Assembly (NCBI RefSeq): GCF_014898055.3
Contig: NW_023604295.1
Location: 69,332,545 to 69,396,544, forward strand
Length of the DNA stretch: 64,000 bases
Source: Talpa occidentalis
Lineage: Eukaryota > Chordata > Mammalia > Eulipotyphla > Talpidae
Reading direction: 5' to 3'
Below are positions 23,118-34,074 of the stretch, piece after piece. Position 1 is the stretch's first letter; every line of letters starts with the position of its first letter. The notes beneath the pieces are model-generated. The model was not told where the DNA came from. It searched no databases and saw only the letters and a program-made list of their open reading frames with translations. A program made the translations under genes and the position numbers.

Positions 23118-23560
23118 AATTCAACAAAAACTACCAAACACCCATTACATGCCAGATGCTGTTCTAGCTACTTGGTATATGTGAAGAAAAGTGATAAAAA
23201 TTCCTATCATCTTGAAACATATCCTGTTCAAGGGAGAAAGAAAATAATCAACTATTTTTAAAGAACACATCATTTAAAATGTTGGCAAGAGATAAGTTTC
23301 AAGGAGAAAGGATGAGAGCAAGATAAATATAGAGCCGAGGAAATGATTTTTCAATCGCGGGGTCAGGGTAAGCCCCTGTGAGAAGCTGATATTTGAGAAA
23401 AGATTTGAAGGAGTTGTGTGAGTTTGTTACATGAATATCTAGAGAAAAAGCACTGTAGACAAAGGAAACAGATAGAGCAAAGGACCCAAGGCAGCAGTAG
23501 GGGCTTTAAGATAGAGAAAGGCTACCAATGTGGCTGGGCAGAAGTAGATAAGAGGAAGCA
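23118..23560 (+). repeat. Ancient mammalian interspersed repeat, longer copy
   Basis: Follows a common mammalian repeat in order: CACCCATTACATGCCAGATG and CTGTTCTAGCTACTTGG; GGTCAGGGTAAGCCCCTGTG and AGAAGCTGATATTTGAG; GAATATCTAGAGAAAAAGCA; GAGCAAAGGACCCAAGGCAG; CCAATGTGGCTGGGCAGAAG. The same family is at 4430-4760. I am confident it is a repeat but not of its official name. The frame at 23418-23612 is accidental within it. Confidence 0.65.
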
Positions 23561-23589
23561 AGAATGTGGTTGGGATGACAACCAGAGCT

Positions 23590-23720
23590 ACAAAGGTGTA
23601 CCATGCAATTAGTGACCACTAGCCACATTCTAGATAAATTTCAGTTCTCAGTGGCTAAAGTGATATAGGAGCTGAATTCTGAATTTAGCATACTTTTAAT
23701 TAATTCATATTTTAAAAGTG
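23590..23720. mobile_element. MER33-like hAT-Charlie fragment
   Basis: GTGACCACTAGCCACATTCT, TTTCAGTTCTCAGTGGCTAA and GAGCTGAATTCTGAATTTAG are followed by an AT-rich TTTTAATTAATTCAT tract. This matches the order of the 'AGCCACTAGCCACATGTGGCT...GAGGAACTGAATTTTTAATTT' part of MER33-class non-autonomous DNA transposons. Short and diverged. Confidence 0.5.
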
Positions 23721-24887
23721 TGAATATGGATGTACAGGGAAATGTGGGAGTAGTCATTCAGTTATTAGAAAAAATAAATATATTCAAAACATCTTGGTCA
23801 TGCAAAACTACTTTTTCAAAGTAAAGTTCATCATAAACAATAAGTAGATTATCTATGTAAAATTATAATTCAAATTAAGAGATGTAAAGGTAAAATAACC
23901 ACTGGATTTCCAATATGAGTGTAAAATATATAAATAAGACATTAATATATTTCAATATTGATAACATACTGATGTTCTGGATGTTTTTGCTTGAGTGTAG
24001 CAGGTTATTAAGCATGATTTTATCTGTTTTTTATATCTTTATTAATGCAACTACTAGAACATGTGTCTTTCTCAAATATGTGTCTTTCTCACATATGTGT
24101 CTTTCATTATATCTCAATTGAAAGCACTACAGGACATTATAAGGGATTTGTATTTTTCCTCTGAATAAAATGAAGATCCAGGCATTGGAGGGTTTTTAGC
24201 AAAAGAGTAGTAACAACTATATTTTGGTTCTTTTTAATTAATCATTCTGGGATGATGACATTTATATTACTCATGTAAATTAATATTTGGATAAGTTCGT
24301 AATTTGTGTGTTTTGTAACACAAATAGGGCATAACTGGGTTAATCTCTTTTAATTTTCAATTACATCACCGAGTTTTTATAAATTCATTTAAGCATGAAA
24401 GGTGGACTAACCAAGTAAATATAGTATGTTATCTTATTTTAACTCTGGAAAACACTGGCAGTTTTGTCCATTATCCTCAAAACCAAAACTCAACTCAAAG
24501 CATCTTTGGGTTTTTGTGTTAATTCCCAAGTAACATATCAAATAAAATCCATATTTTTTTGCTTTTATGGTCCATGAATCAGGGAAATTATTGTGGCCAC
24601 ATTGTGATGATGTCTTAAATTTTCTCTACATTAGACGCAAGCTGGAATTATCAACTTAGAAAGGGTCAAAATACAGCCTAATGATGGGAGGGAGGATATC
24701 TTTAAACATTTCATGAGAAAGGTTTTCTTTTAAGCTCCCTGTGATCTGTAACAAAAAAAAAAAATACTTGATGATTTCAAGGTTCCAGTATCCTGTAATA
24801 ATTCAATAAAACAAAGTGCAAACTAATCCCATATAATTGCATTAAGAAAAAACTCTCTATTTGTAATACAAGCACTCTTTGACAATA
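23721..24887. other. AT-rich unique DNA
   Basis: No gene. A 17-bp unit repeats about 2.6 times at 24061-24105, and an A run sits near 24752-24763. Nothing else was recognised. Confidence 0.6.
24061..24105. repeat. 17-bp tandem repeat, about 2.6 units
   Basis: Units ATGTGTCTTTCTCAAAT, ATGTGTCTTTCTCACAT and partial ATGTGTCTTTC lie head to tail with period 17. Confidence 0.93.
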
Positions 24888-25712
24888 TTAAATGATAGAG
24901 ATCCCTCTAAAGTAAATGCAAATCAAAATCACAGTGAGAAACCACCTCATACCAGTGAGAATGGCCATATCACCCCCCCCCCAAAAAAAAAACAACAACC
25001 AAACAAACAGAAACAAGCGCTGAGGAGGATGTGGAGAAAAAGGAATGAATCCCTCCACACTTTTGTTGGGGAAGTAGACTTGTCTACCTCTATGGAAAAC
25101 AATATGGAGGCTTCTTAAAATATTAAAACTAAATTTATCATATAATCCAGCAATTCCATTACTAGGTATCTACCCAGAGAAATTAAAATCACTAATTCAA
25201 AGGTGTGTATGCAGTCCTTTGTTCATTGCACCACTATTCTCAATAGCCGAGAGAAACAACACAAGGGCTTCAGGGACAGATAAGTGGATAAGGAGGTGTA
25301 GAATATATATGAAATAATACTGTTCAGCTATCAAAAAAAAGATAAATTCTTGTCATTTGCAATGACATATAGAATTGGGGGGGGCGTTATGCTAAGCAAA
25401 TAAATCACAAAGGCCAAATGATATCACTTATATGTGGGATATAGAGAAACTAAACAAAGAGTCAGACAAAATAAAACCAAAATCCACCCCTAAAAAGCTG
25501 ACTGTAAGTTGAAGCTAACAGTGGAGAAAGGGGAGGAGAAAGGAGAGGTTGCAGAGGTAAGATGGGACAGAGCCCAAGGAAATGCGGTAGAGACCTTTGG
25601 GTGTGTTGGAGATAGATGTGGTGTTCTAATTTACATCTGAAGAGTGGGATCATACATCATATGCAGTTTTGTAAAACGATGCTTTCTCCATAAAAACAAA
25701 ATTTAAAAAATG
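24888..25712 (+). mobile_element. 5'-truncated LINE-1, ORF2 C-terminus and 3'UTR, decayed
   Basis: Begins in the L1 ORF2 C-terminal coding region: AAATGCAAATCAAAATCACA reads MQIKITVRNHLIPVRMAI. Later parts give NPAIPLLGIYP and PLFIAPLFSIAE (normally AALFTIA). L1 ORF2p is the endonuclease/reverse transcriptase that drives L1 and SINE retroposition; this piece carries only its C-terminal cysteine-rich end. Frameshifts (around a C8-10/A10 run at 24972-24992) and stops make it non-functional. The 3'UTR continues to about 25712. Confidence 0.85.
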
Positions 25713-26775
25713 TAACTTGGTAAAATAAACATTCTTATCATACAATTTTTAAGTATTTGACCGATTTTTAGTCAAGGTGTAGAAAGAAAAGTGTGTAGTT
25801 AACAATGAGGAAAAGAGACTACTTCTTTTAAATGTATTTCTGTTTTATGTACGAAACCACCATTAATGTTAATGGGAGTTAAACACATAAATCCATTGTG
25901 CATCAATAGAAGAGCGGAAACTGTAATCTATAAAATGAATGAATTAAATCATTATGAGTAATTCTTTAGCACATGACCTCCTTTAAGTTCTATCAAGTAT
26001 ATAGTCTGACTTTTTGAAATGGCACTTAAAAAGGTTTTATACCCTAATTGAACAGCCATTCACTGGGCTTATTTTTCACTTAGATCTCTCCTAATACCTG
26101 TGAAGTAGGGTTTTAAAATAGGAGGCTGGATGGTAAAAGCAGTAATTTCTCATCAGGGAATATTTAATAAGTGGAAGCTATTAGCCAACCAAAGGACACA
26201 AAATAGATTAATCATTCAAAAATACATCCTTTTAGAGTTATAAATTGTTCAGTTTTCTGGGAAAAATATCCCTGATACTTGTATAAGGATAGATTTATAC
26301 ATACTATCATTTCTTTATAACATATGAGAAAATATTTTAATGTTTTCATAATACACTGGGTTTGAAAATAACCAACAGCAGCAAAAAAGGTATTACCGCA
26401 TTTGCGTAATACTTTAGTTTTACAGATTATGGCATTTTTGTTCAAAGATTGAGTTAACATACTATAACTTTTGTTATAGCATGTTATTGTATTTTATGTA
26501 CGCATTTATATAATATTGTTATAAATAGATAAACATATAATCCTATGTCCCCTGACTGTAGTTATAAAATAACTGAAAATATATTTATTGACGGTTATGT
26601 AAAAGAAACCTCTCTCTTAGCCCTACAAAAATAACCAGCTTTTACATGGACTGATACACTACTTACAACAAAAGAAAGTTGGATTCTGTTGTTTTTATTT
26701 TCAGTTAAATTTAGAGTTGAGGCTGAATTAGAATTTACAAATGTTGTGTTAGTTTGGTGTAATTATCCATTGTCT
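25713..26775. other. AT-rich unique DNA
   Basis: No gene or repeat family recognised. The minus frame at 26212-26460 has no supporting feature. Confidence 0.65.
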
Positions 26776-27037
26776 TTTTTTTTAAAGATTTATTTATTTA
26801 TACAAGAACCAGGGTATAGGCCAGAGGTGCAGGAGGGTGACAGGATTAACCAGAGACAGAGCGTGGAACAGAATAGTGACTGAAACACACTGTTGAGGGG
26901 AGCAGCGGGGGAGACAGGAGAGGTCTGCTTTGCCATTTGGGTTGCTCCCTAACCAGCCGGGGATAGAACTCATGCTGCAGTGACTGCAGATTGCCTCATA
27001 GTGCGGTGCTTAACCCCCTGCACCTCCAGAGAGGCCC
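26776..27037 (-). mobile_element. T+ SINE
   Basis: Tail TTTTTTTTAAAGATTTATTT and ATACAAGAACCAGGGTATAG, body GGGGAGCAGCGGGGGAGACA, antisense box B GGGATAGAACTCA, head end CTCCAGAGAGGCCC. AATTATCCATTGTCT and AATTACCCATTGTCC are the TSD. Confidence 0.92.
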
Positions 27038-27165
27038 AATTACCCATTGTCCTTATAAAATATATAGTCACCATTCAAAGATCTTAAAATGCAAGTATGC
27101 ATGATTTTTGTTTACCACAATGATACAAACTCAAGAGCACCTGTAAGGCAATCTATGGGAAAGGA

Positions 27166-27445
27166 ATTTTTTTTTAAGATTTATTAATTTATGCATACAA
27201 GAACTGGGGTACAGGCCAGAGGCACAGGAGGGTGAGAGAATTCATCAGAGACAGAGCAGGGAGCAGAATAGGCAGATGGACTGAAATAGACTGCTGAAAG
27301 GAGCAGCGGGTGAGACAGGAGAGGGCTACCATGCCATGTGGGTATCTCTCTGGCAGGCCGGGGATCAAACCAGCTCTGCAGAGGCTGTGGACAGCTTCAT
27401 AGTGCTGTGCTCAACTTGCTGTACCACTGGGGATGGGGAGGACCC
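27166..27445 (-). mobile_element. T+ SINE, intermediate subgroup
   Basis: Tail TTTTTTTTTAAGATTTATTA, body CAGAGACAGAGCAGGGAGCA, antisense box B GGGATCAAACCAG, head end GTACCACTGGGGATGGGGAG. The head has a short extra GATGGG-like insertion before the terminal GGCC sequence. CTATGGGAAA and CTATGGGGAAA flank it as a probable TSD. Confidence 0.9.
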
Positions 27446-28559
27446 TATGGGGAAATATTTTAATGACTTCTAAGGTTGTATAATTTTTAAGAGAAGACAA
27501 GGTAGAAGACAGGAATCCTGTTATTGACAAGATAAAACTTGGAGGCACTACAAGTAAATTTCAATTTAGGCTTTTTTTTTTTTTTTCCTCATTCTTTTCA
27601 TGGACAGAAATAGCTAAGAAATTTAATTACACAAACAAAAAAAAAATAGCATGTCCTCTACCACATTTTATAAGAACTTGTCCTGGTAACGGTTCTGAGG
27701 CCAATCTCTTTCCTCAGCTTCCTTCCCTCCTACCCTCCTCTCTCTTCCTTCCATCCTCTTTAATCCTTCCCCTTAATTCACTCCATTCCTCTATGCTCAC
27801 TTTTTATCTTCTCTCACTTGCCACATATACTTTTATTTATTTTATCAATAGATAATGCATACTTTCCTATTTGGAAGCACAAATATTTTTTAAAGTATTT
27901 TAACATTTTATTTATTATTTAACATTGTGAAGAACTTACTTTTATTAGTCACTGAACAAGACATTTACCGCATTTTGAATATATTAATATTCAAATTATA
28001 TACATTTTATACATTGTGAAACTGAGGTACAGAGCTGGGAAACAGCTTGCTGCTGATCATGCACCTTTAATTGGAAGGGTCAGGATTGGTAGCAAGGTTT
28101 TATGACTCAGATCCAGGTTAATAATTATTATGTGATGATAATATCATAAATCTCAGAGTTTATCAAAAAAGAAAGCTTTTTTTCCCTAAAAACTCCTAAT
28201 AAGGATACTGTGAAATCATCATATTCAGTCTGATGCATGCTTATTTATTTTAGAAATTGCTGGCTCCTTTCCTGATATCAACTTTGGAGAATAGTTCTAG
28301 TCTAACCTTTTTTAAGGACCATTTATGATGCCCTGGTTTATAAATCTATTCAAAACATTTAAGCTATATTTCCTCTCTTAACCACATCTGGGGAATATTA
28401 GACTTAGGCATTTATTAACACTTCCAAAAAACATTACACTCCATTTCATTTTTTTTTTTACTTAACCTTACTTCATTTTATATTCAGAGTATAGTGAGAA
28501 AGAAAATTTTCTATTACTATGAAATAAACTTCTATTTGAAAAGTGAAATCCTTAAGTGG
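27446..28559. other. Unique DNA with one MIR
   Basis: No gene. A pyrimidine-rich patch lies at 27715-27810 (CTTCCCTCC/TCCTT runs). A MIR lies at 27940-28115. Confidence 0.6.
27940..28115 (-). mobile_element. MIR SINE fragment
   Basis: GTGAAACTGAGGTACAGAGC matches the antisense MIR core 'GATGAGGAAACTGAGGCACAGAGAG'. GGGTCAGGATTGGTAGCAAG and GACTCAGATCCAGG follow, in the place of 'CAGAGCCGGGATTCGAACCCAG...'. The upstream part is poorly preserved. Confidence 0.6.
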
Positions 28560-28561
28560 GC

Positions 28562-29080
28562 CATTGATGTTCACTGCAGCACTATTTACAATAACCAAAT
28601 TATGGAGACAACCTAACTGTTCAACAGAGATGAATGAATTAAGAAGATGAGGAGTACATTCACATAATGGAATGCTATTGAGCTATGAAAACAAAAAGGA
28701 CACATTTTTGTAACATGTAACAACATGGATGTAAATGGGAGGGGTTCTGTAAAGTAAGATAAAAATAAAGGAGAAAGGCAAATACCAAATTGTTGCCCTT
28801 ATATATGAAATATAGAAAAACACAACAAAGTTTCAGACAAAACCTACTGAAAACAAACTTTAGAAATCTGAACATAGAACGGAGGCTCTCAGAGGGAATG
28901 GGCACAGAGTTGAAAGCAAAGTGAGGAGGTGGCCTGGAGGACAATGGTGGAGGACTATGAGTGTCTTGGAGATGGATATGGTGTGGTAAAATACATCTGA
29001 AGGGTTGTAATCCTATACCTCTGAATCATATACAATGTTTTAAAGGAATGTTACCTAAAATAATGTAAAAATATACAAAT
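28562..29080 (+). mobile_element. 5'-truncated LINE-1 3' end, decayed
   Basis: Starts ATGTTCACTGCAGCACTATT and TACAATAACCAA, the DNA of the conserved ORF2 'MFIAALFTIAK' motif. It continues through TGGAATGCTATTGAGCTATG (the 'MEYYSAI' region) and AACATGGATGTAAATGGGAG, then the 3'UTR (GGAGATGGATATGGTGTGGT, ACATCTGAAGGGTTGTAATC). Several frameshifts. The minus open frame at 28675-28944 is a shadow. Confidence 0.85.
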
Positions 29081-31965
29081 AAACCAAAAAGCAATCTAAA
29101 AGTTTTTACTAGATTGAAATGTTTTAAAATATAACCGATTAAACTAATGTTTCCATTTAATATTCTAAGCACATGGTTCTGAGAAACACAGAGGAATATA
29201 ATTTAATCTTTCCATAAAAATAATTTGATTTGAAGCACAGCCATACTGCATATTTCGGAAATTGTGTTAAATGAATAAAAGAGGAATTCACACTGATTTT
29301 TTTTCCTAGTTTGTTCACATTTCACATGCAACCATTTGGGCATATGTTGAAAAATCAATAATTTTAGCCCACACATTCACCACATTTTGAGATAAAGCAC
29401 ACTTTTTAGCTGGGAAATGAAAAGTGCCAGTAGATAAAATCAAATAGGGTGTATAATAAAAAACAGAGAAAAATGTCAGTATTTTACATGCTGTGAGCAT
29501 TTATGTACAGTAAAATACTTTCAGAAACAGTTCTGCTTTTCTAAAATGAAAACATTTTGAAGAAGTTGAACATAAAACAATGGCTGCTATGAGATTTCAA
29601 GGAAAATAATAACTTTTAAAATTTGGCAAAAACTAAAAACATAATGAAAAATGAAAAGATGATATTAAAAATACAAGCCTTGGTGGAAGAACAGCACCCA
29701 TAAGGCCTTGTTGAGGATCATCCACTTCAGACAATCAAATCCATTTATTCAGACATACTTATTCTCAAAACAGTTAAACAGTATTAATGATTGTGCCATG
29801 TCTGATTATTAAGAAAAATAATATATGCCTTTAAACTTTCATATGCCTTCAAACTTCAAGACTTTACAGAGCTGTGATCTGGCAAAGTTATGATTGATAT
29901 CCATTTGTTTGGAACAGTTGGTATTTATAAATATAAAATAGAGTGAAAATCACAAATAGTGAAAAGAAAATGTGTAAGTAAATATTGTTACTTACTAGAA
30001 AGCATAAAACAACAAGAAAAGAAAATATGCTGCTTAAATGAATGTCTTGATCCTTAGCAACAGTTTTGAATAGATCATTCTAATTTATCATATTACAGTT
30101 TTATAATTACACATGGATTTTATGCAAAAGTATATGTGCTGTATTTTTTGGCAAATACATGGACAAAGAAACCAAATGAAATATCCTAAAAGTGTAGATA
30201 AATTTTAAGTGAATGTTATCACTCTATAACTATAGTCAAGGGAACAAAGATTTAAGCAAAATTACTGAACTCTAAATCTACAGTATCAAATCTCTTTTTT
30301 TTTTCCTCCTTCATTATTCTTCCCCTTAGGGAACATCCAAGTTTTGCCCACAGTAATTCAAAAGCACTGGTCCTGAAATTCAGGGGAAAGGCATCAACGG
30401 CCATAATTGAGCCATTCACTGACTTTCCTTTGAGAGCATATTTGATTGGCATAATATAAAAATAGAATACACATTTAGAAATAGACTTAAAACTGCTTTT
30501 GAAATGGGCACTAAATGGTTCATGTGATTGATGAGACAAAGATTCTATTACTCCAAATCACTGGCTTGAGTCTAGCTACATGAAAGTGACTAATTCGTTA
30601 CCATAGGAAAATCTTCAGAAAATGGAGTGGTACATGAACTTAAAAGTCTCCACACTAAGAAACCAAATTTACATGAAATATGTATCCTGTGTATTATCCA
30701 TGTTCTTAAGACATAGGGAATATCTGGTATTAGAAAATCATTGCACCCTGAGTGCTTGTACAATGGATTCCAAGCTGCCATTATGTCAGAGAGCGCATGG
30801 AAGGTTATAAACATGACTATGTTAGATCACATGTTGTCTGAGCGACACTGGTGAGCATTACTCTCAGTGTGTTTTCTGACTACATAAGTCAGTGGAATTA
30901 TTTCTCATTTTCTCAATGACCAAAGTCCTAAATTTGTAAATTTCAACCTCCAGAGCTAACTTAATGCATGGAGCTTCCCAAATGATATAGAACACTATAC
31001 CTCACACAGTCCTAGTTTTTTGTGTCTGGAGTACTGTCTCCTGCTGCAATCCTCTGCTAGACCCTTTAGCTCATTTGTGTGCATATCCAGACTGCTGATT
31101 AGTGAGATGATAGATGGATATACAGTGAGATAGTTGGAAAATGGATAGAGGAGTGGTGGATATTAGCTTAGTCACGTATAGTGAGGAAACAACTGTGTAA
31201 ACAGATATTTCCAACAAAATATTATTAAGGTTACCAGGAATATATTATCATTAAAGGTTATCTCAATACCTTTATTTAAGAATTATCCTCCAAAGTCTGC
31301 TTTAAAAATAGTATCTAGAAAAACAAAGAAAATATTTCCATGAGTTCCTATGTATTTTTCTCTTTTAGTTCACTGACCTGAACCAATTACCCTCCTCCCT
31401 ATCCTCCCAAAGAGAAATATGAAATATATACACACACACAGACATATCAGGATGCCATTTGGTAGCAAAATGATGAAATAATTAGTCCCTAACCATGTCA
31501 CAATATCATTTGCACAAAGATGGCCTGCATAAATTTTATTGACTTCTCCCTTTGTTGAATATTTCAGTAATTTCTTATAAATATACATTTCATATATTAA
31601 AGGCATTAGACTAATCCTATCCACAACACAGGAACTGATCTCCCTAGATGGGAAGTAATCATGTAACACAAACACCTGGAGGAGATTGTAAATAAAAATA
31701 AAACTCCATTGACAGGCTTGCAAAAGGAAAACAAAAGAAAGGAAACTCTTGTGATTGGACATTAATTATACTTCTGTAGAGGTAACAGTGTCTACCTAAA
31801 ATAAAATATAGTGGCCCAGGGTGCTGCCATACATCACAATGTCACCATTTCTCTGGTTAAAACCACTAAAAGACTCACTTTTTTTTCATGTTTTTATAAA
31901 AGCAGATAATTATGAATATGTTATATAAATTTTCAAGCATAAATGATTCTATTAAAACTCTTACA
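29081..31965. other. 2.9 kb AT-rich unique DNA
   Basis: No gene or clear repeat family. It includes a long minus open frame (31370-31762, 130 codons) without recognisable domain, start context or codon signature. A weak L2-like patch at 30965-31075 was not called. Confidence 0.55.
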
Positions 31966-32210
31966 GGGGCCTCCCCGGTGGCGCAGCAGTTGAGTGCTGG
32001 GTTGTGAAGCTGCCCGCAGCCACTGCAGCCTCTACAGCCAGTTCGATCCCCGGCCACCAGGCGAGGGTCCCACATGGCGCTCAGACCTCTTCTGGCACCT
32101 GCTGCTCCCCTCAGCTGTGTACGTTGTCAGTCTGCCTGTTCTGCTCTCTGCTCTGGCTCTGATGAAATCTCTCACCCTCCCCCGCTTCTGACTGTACCCC
32201 AGTGCTTGTA

Positions 32211-32253
<43 letters not shown>

Positions 32254-32266
32254 ATCTTTAAAAAAA
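31966..32266 (+). mobile_element. Young T+ SINE with long (AAAT)n tail
   Basis: Begins GGGGCCTCCCCGGTGGCGCA, box B AGTTCGATCCCC, body ATGGCGCTCAGACCTCTTCT, tail CAGTGCTTGTATAAATAAAT extended to about twelve AAAT units, then TCTTTAAAAAAA. The 12-bp repeat AAAACTCTTACA lies at 31954-31965 and again just after the tail, a perfect TSD. It lacks the extra segment after box B. Confidence 0.95.
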
Positions 32267-32833
32267 TAAAACTCTTACATTAAATAGATAAGGAAACCAA
32301 TATTTCATATTAGAATAAAATCAACATGTTTTTTGGTTCCTTCTTTGAAAAGAATGTCTTTGGACACAGTATTTAATAAAAATACATACTCTCTCTTAAT
32401 TACATGCACACTGTTTCTTAAACTATACGAGGCAACACCAATAGTATTAGTTTCACTTTCCTAAGAGCAGTGATATTTTTGTAAATATTTAATATCATGA
32501 GAATGTATTTTCCTAATAGGAGCTGCTATCTACAAACAAACAAAATCAGTGAATACAATTTAAAATATATGTCAATATGCAAATTAAAAAGGGAATCAAG
32601 GCTTTGTAACCAACAATTTTCTTAAACGTATGCACTAACCTAGATGTATATTATATATGCAAATAATAATATAGCAGTATGAAATGAAAAAATGAACTTC
32701 CCCATAGCAATGTGATATCTCAAGAAAAGGAGAGAAATAAGAAAACACATGAAACATAATATAGCACATGTGTGTAAGGAAGTAATATTGAATGTCTTAA
32801 TCTTTAATAAATATATCTAAGTGTTTATCTTTT

Positions 32834-33087
32834 TTTTTATTTTTATACAAGAACCGGGGTACAGGCCAGATGCACAGGAGGGTGAGAAGATTCACCGGAG
32901 ACAGAGCGGGGAGCAGAACAGGTAGAGTGACGAAATACACTGCTAAGGGGAGCAGCGGGCGAGACAGGAGAGGTCTGCCGCGCCAAGTGGGACCCTTGTT
33001 GGCTGGCCGGGATTGAACCTGTGCTACAGAGGCTGTGGACAGCTTCACAGTACAGCGCTCAACCATCTGCGCCACCAGGGTGGCCCC
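32834..33087 (-). mobile_element. T+ SINE, intermediate subgroup
   Basis: TTTATTTTTATACAAGAACC tail, GGGAGCAGCGGGCGAGACAG body, antisense box B GGGATTGAACCTG, head end GCCACCAGGGTGGCCCC. TTATCTTTTTTT on the left and TTATCTTTTTTG on the right are the TSD. It sits directly left of an L1 3'UTR fragment. Confidence 0.92.
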
Positions 33088-33104
33088 TATTTATCTTTTT
33101 TGAT

Positions 33105-33385
33105 ACCAGAAGGTATCATTGATATGTGGAATATATCAAACCCAAACAAAAGGTCAGATAATGTCAAACTCAAAAACTAACCCTTTAAAGTGACTATAGA
33201 ACCAAGGCATTGGCGGGAAAAGGGGAAGGACAAGCACAAAATGGGTAGTTGGCACAATGGACTATGGTGATGGCCTTTGGGTATTTTGGTGCTGGGCACA
33301 CTATAGTATCAATGCCTGAAGAGGGAGAATCACATACTTCCAAAACACAATGTAAGCCAATATTGCCTCAATAAAAAAAGTTAAA
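33105..33385 (+). mobile_element. LINE-1 3'UTR fragment
   Basis: Parallels the 3'UTRs of the L1 pieces at 25400-25710 and 28800-29080: GATATGTGGAATATATCAAA, GGTGATGGCCTTTGGGTATT, GCCTGAAGAGGGAGAATCAC, ACACAATGTAAGCCAATATT, ending CTCAATAAAAAAAG. No ORF2 sequence remains. Confidence 0.75.
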
Positions 33386-33647
33386 AATATATACCTAAAG
33401 TGAAATCAGATTAAGGAAATTACAGAATATTTTCAAAGGAGATTTAGGTGAAATTCAGTACTAAGTATGAGTAGAAAATATAATGAAATTGTCAAATTGC
33501 AGTTTAACAGGATTGGAATGAAAATCTAGGTTGTAATTTTGGATTTATATGAAGTTTGATTTTCAGAAGGATCTGAAGGAGCTTGTTTCATGAAATAGTA
33601 ATGCAAAATTATCTCAGGGGAAGTAAGTTTTGCATTACAGAATTTTT

Positions 33648-34057
33648 TTTAGGTTTCTTTTATTTTAACTTTTATCATTTTTTCACATTTTTAGACAATA
33701 TTTGCTTCCCCCCAAACCCCTCAGATTGAGTCCCCCTAGAATTTCTTTCCCTAAGGCACCCGTGCACCATCACCTCAGTCCCCTGTGCTCCTCCCTCCCT
33801 CCCTCTCACCCCTCTCCCATCTCCTCCCCTGCAGTATGTCTCTGGTTTATAATTTTCTGTTTTTGCTTTGTTGTGTTTTGTGCTGTTACTATTTATTTTT
33901 TACACTGATGTCTTATTTGGTTCCCCTATATTCCGGTTATAAGTGAAACCATCCAATGTTTTTCTTTTTCCTTCTGGCTTATTTCACTGGGCATAATTCC
34001 TTCTACTCCATCCATTTTGCTGCAAATGGCATGAGTTTATCTTTTTTGATTGCTGAA
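33648..34057 (-). mobile_element. 5'-truncated LINE-1 with TSD
   Basis: Read on the plus strand: an antisense 3'UTR with a pyrimidine-rich patch (CTCCTCCCTCCCTCCCTCTC), then TTTTTCTTTTTCCTTCTGGC, TTATTTCACTGGGCATAATT and TTTTGCTGCAAATGGCATGA. These are the last ORF2 codons in reverse (..CAANGWS..MPFAAKW-type). TGCATTACAGAATTTTT at 33631-33647 and TGCATTTCAGAATTTTT at 34058-34074 are the TSD, with one mismatch. Non-functional. Confidence 0.88.
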
Positions 34058-34074
34058 TGCATTTCAGAATTTTT

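Noticed and set aside
24972..24992. C-run/A-run as a programmed frameshift in L1 ORF2
   Set aside because: The element is a decayed 5'-truncated copy; the run is a slippage mutation.
31370..31762. 130-codon minus frame, hydrophobic
   Set aside because: AT-rich, no domain, no codon pattern, no splice or promoter context; expected by chance in a window this size.
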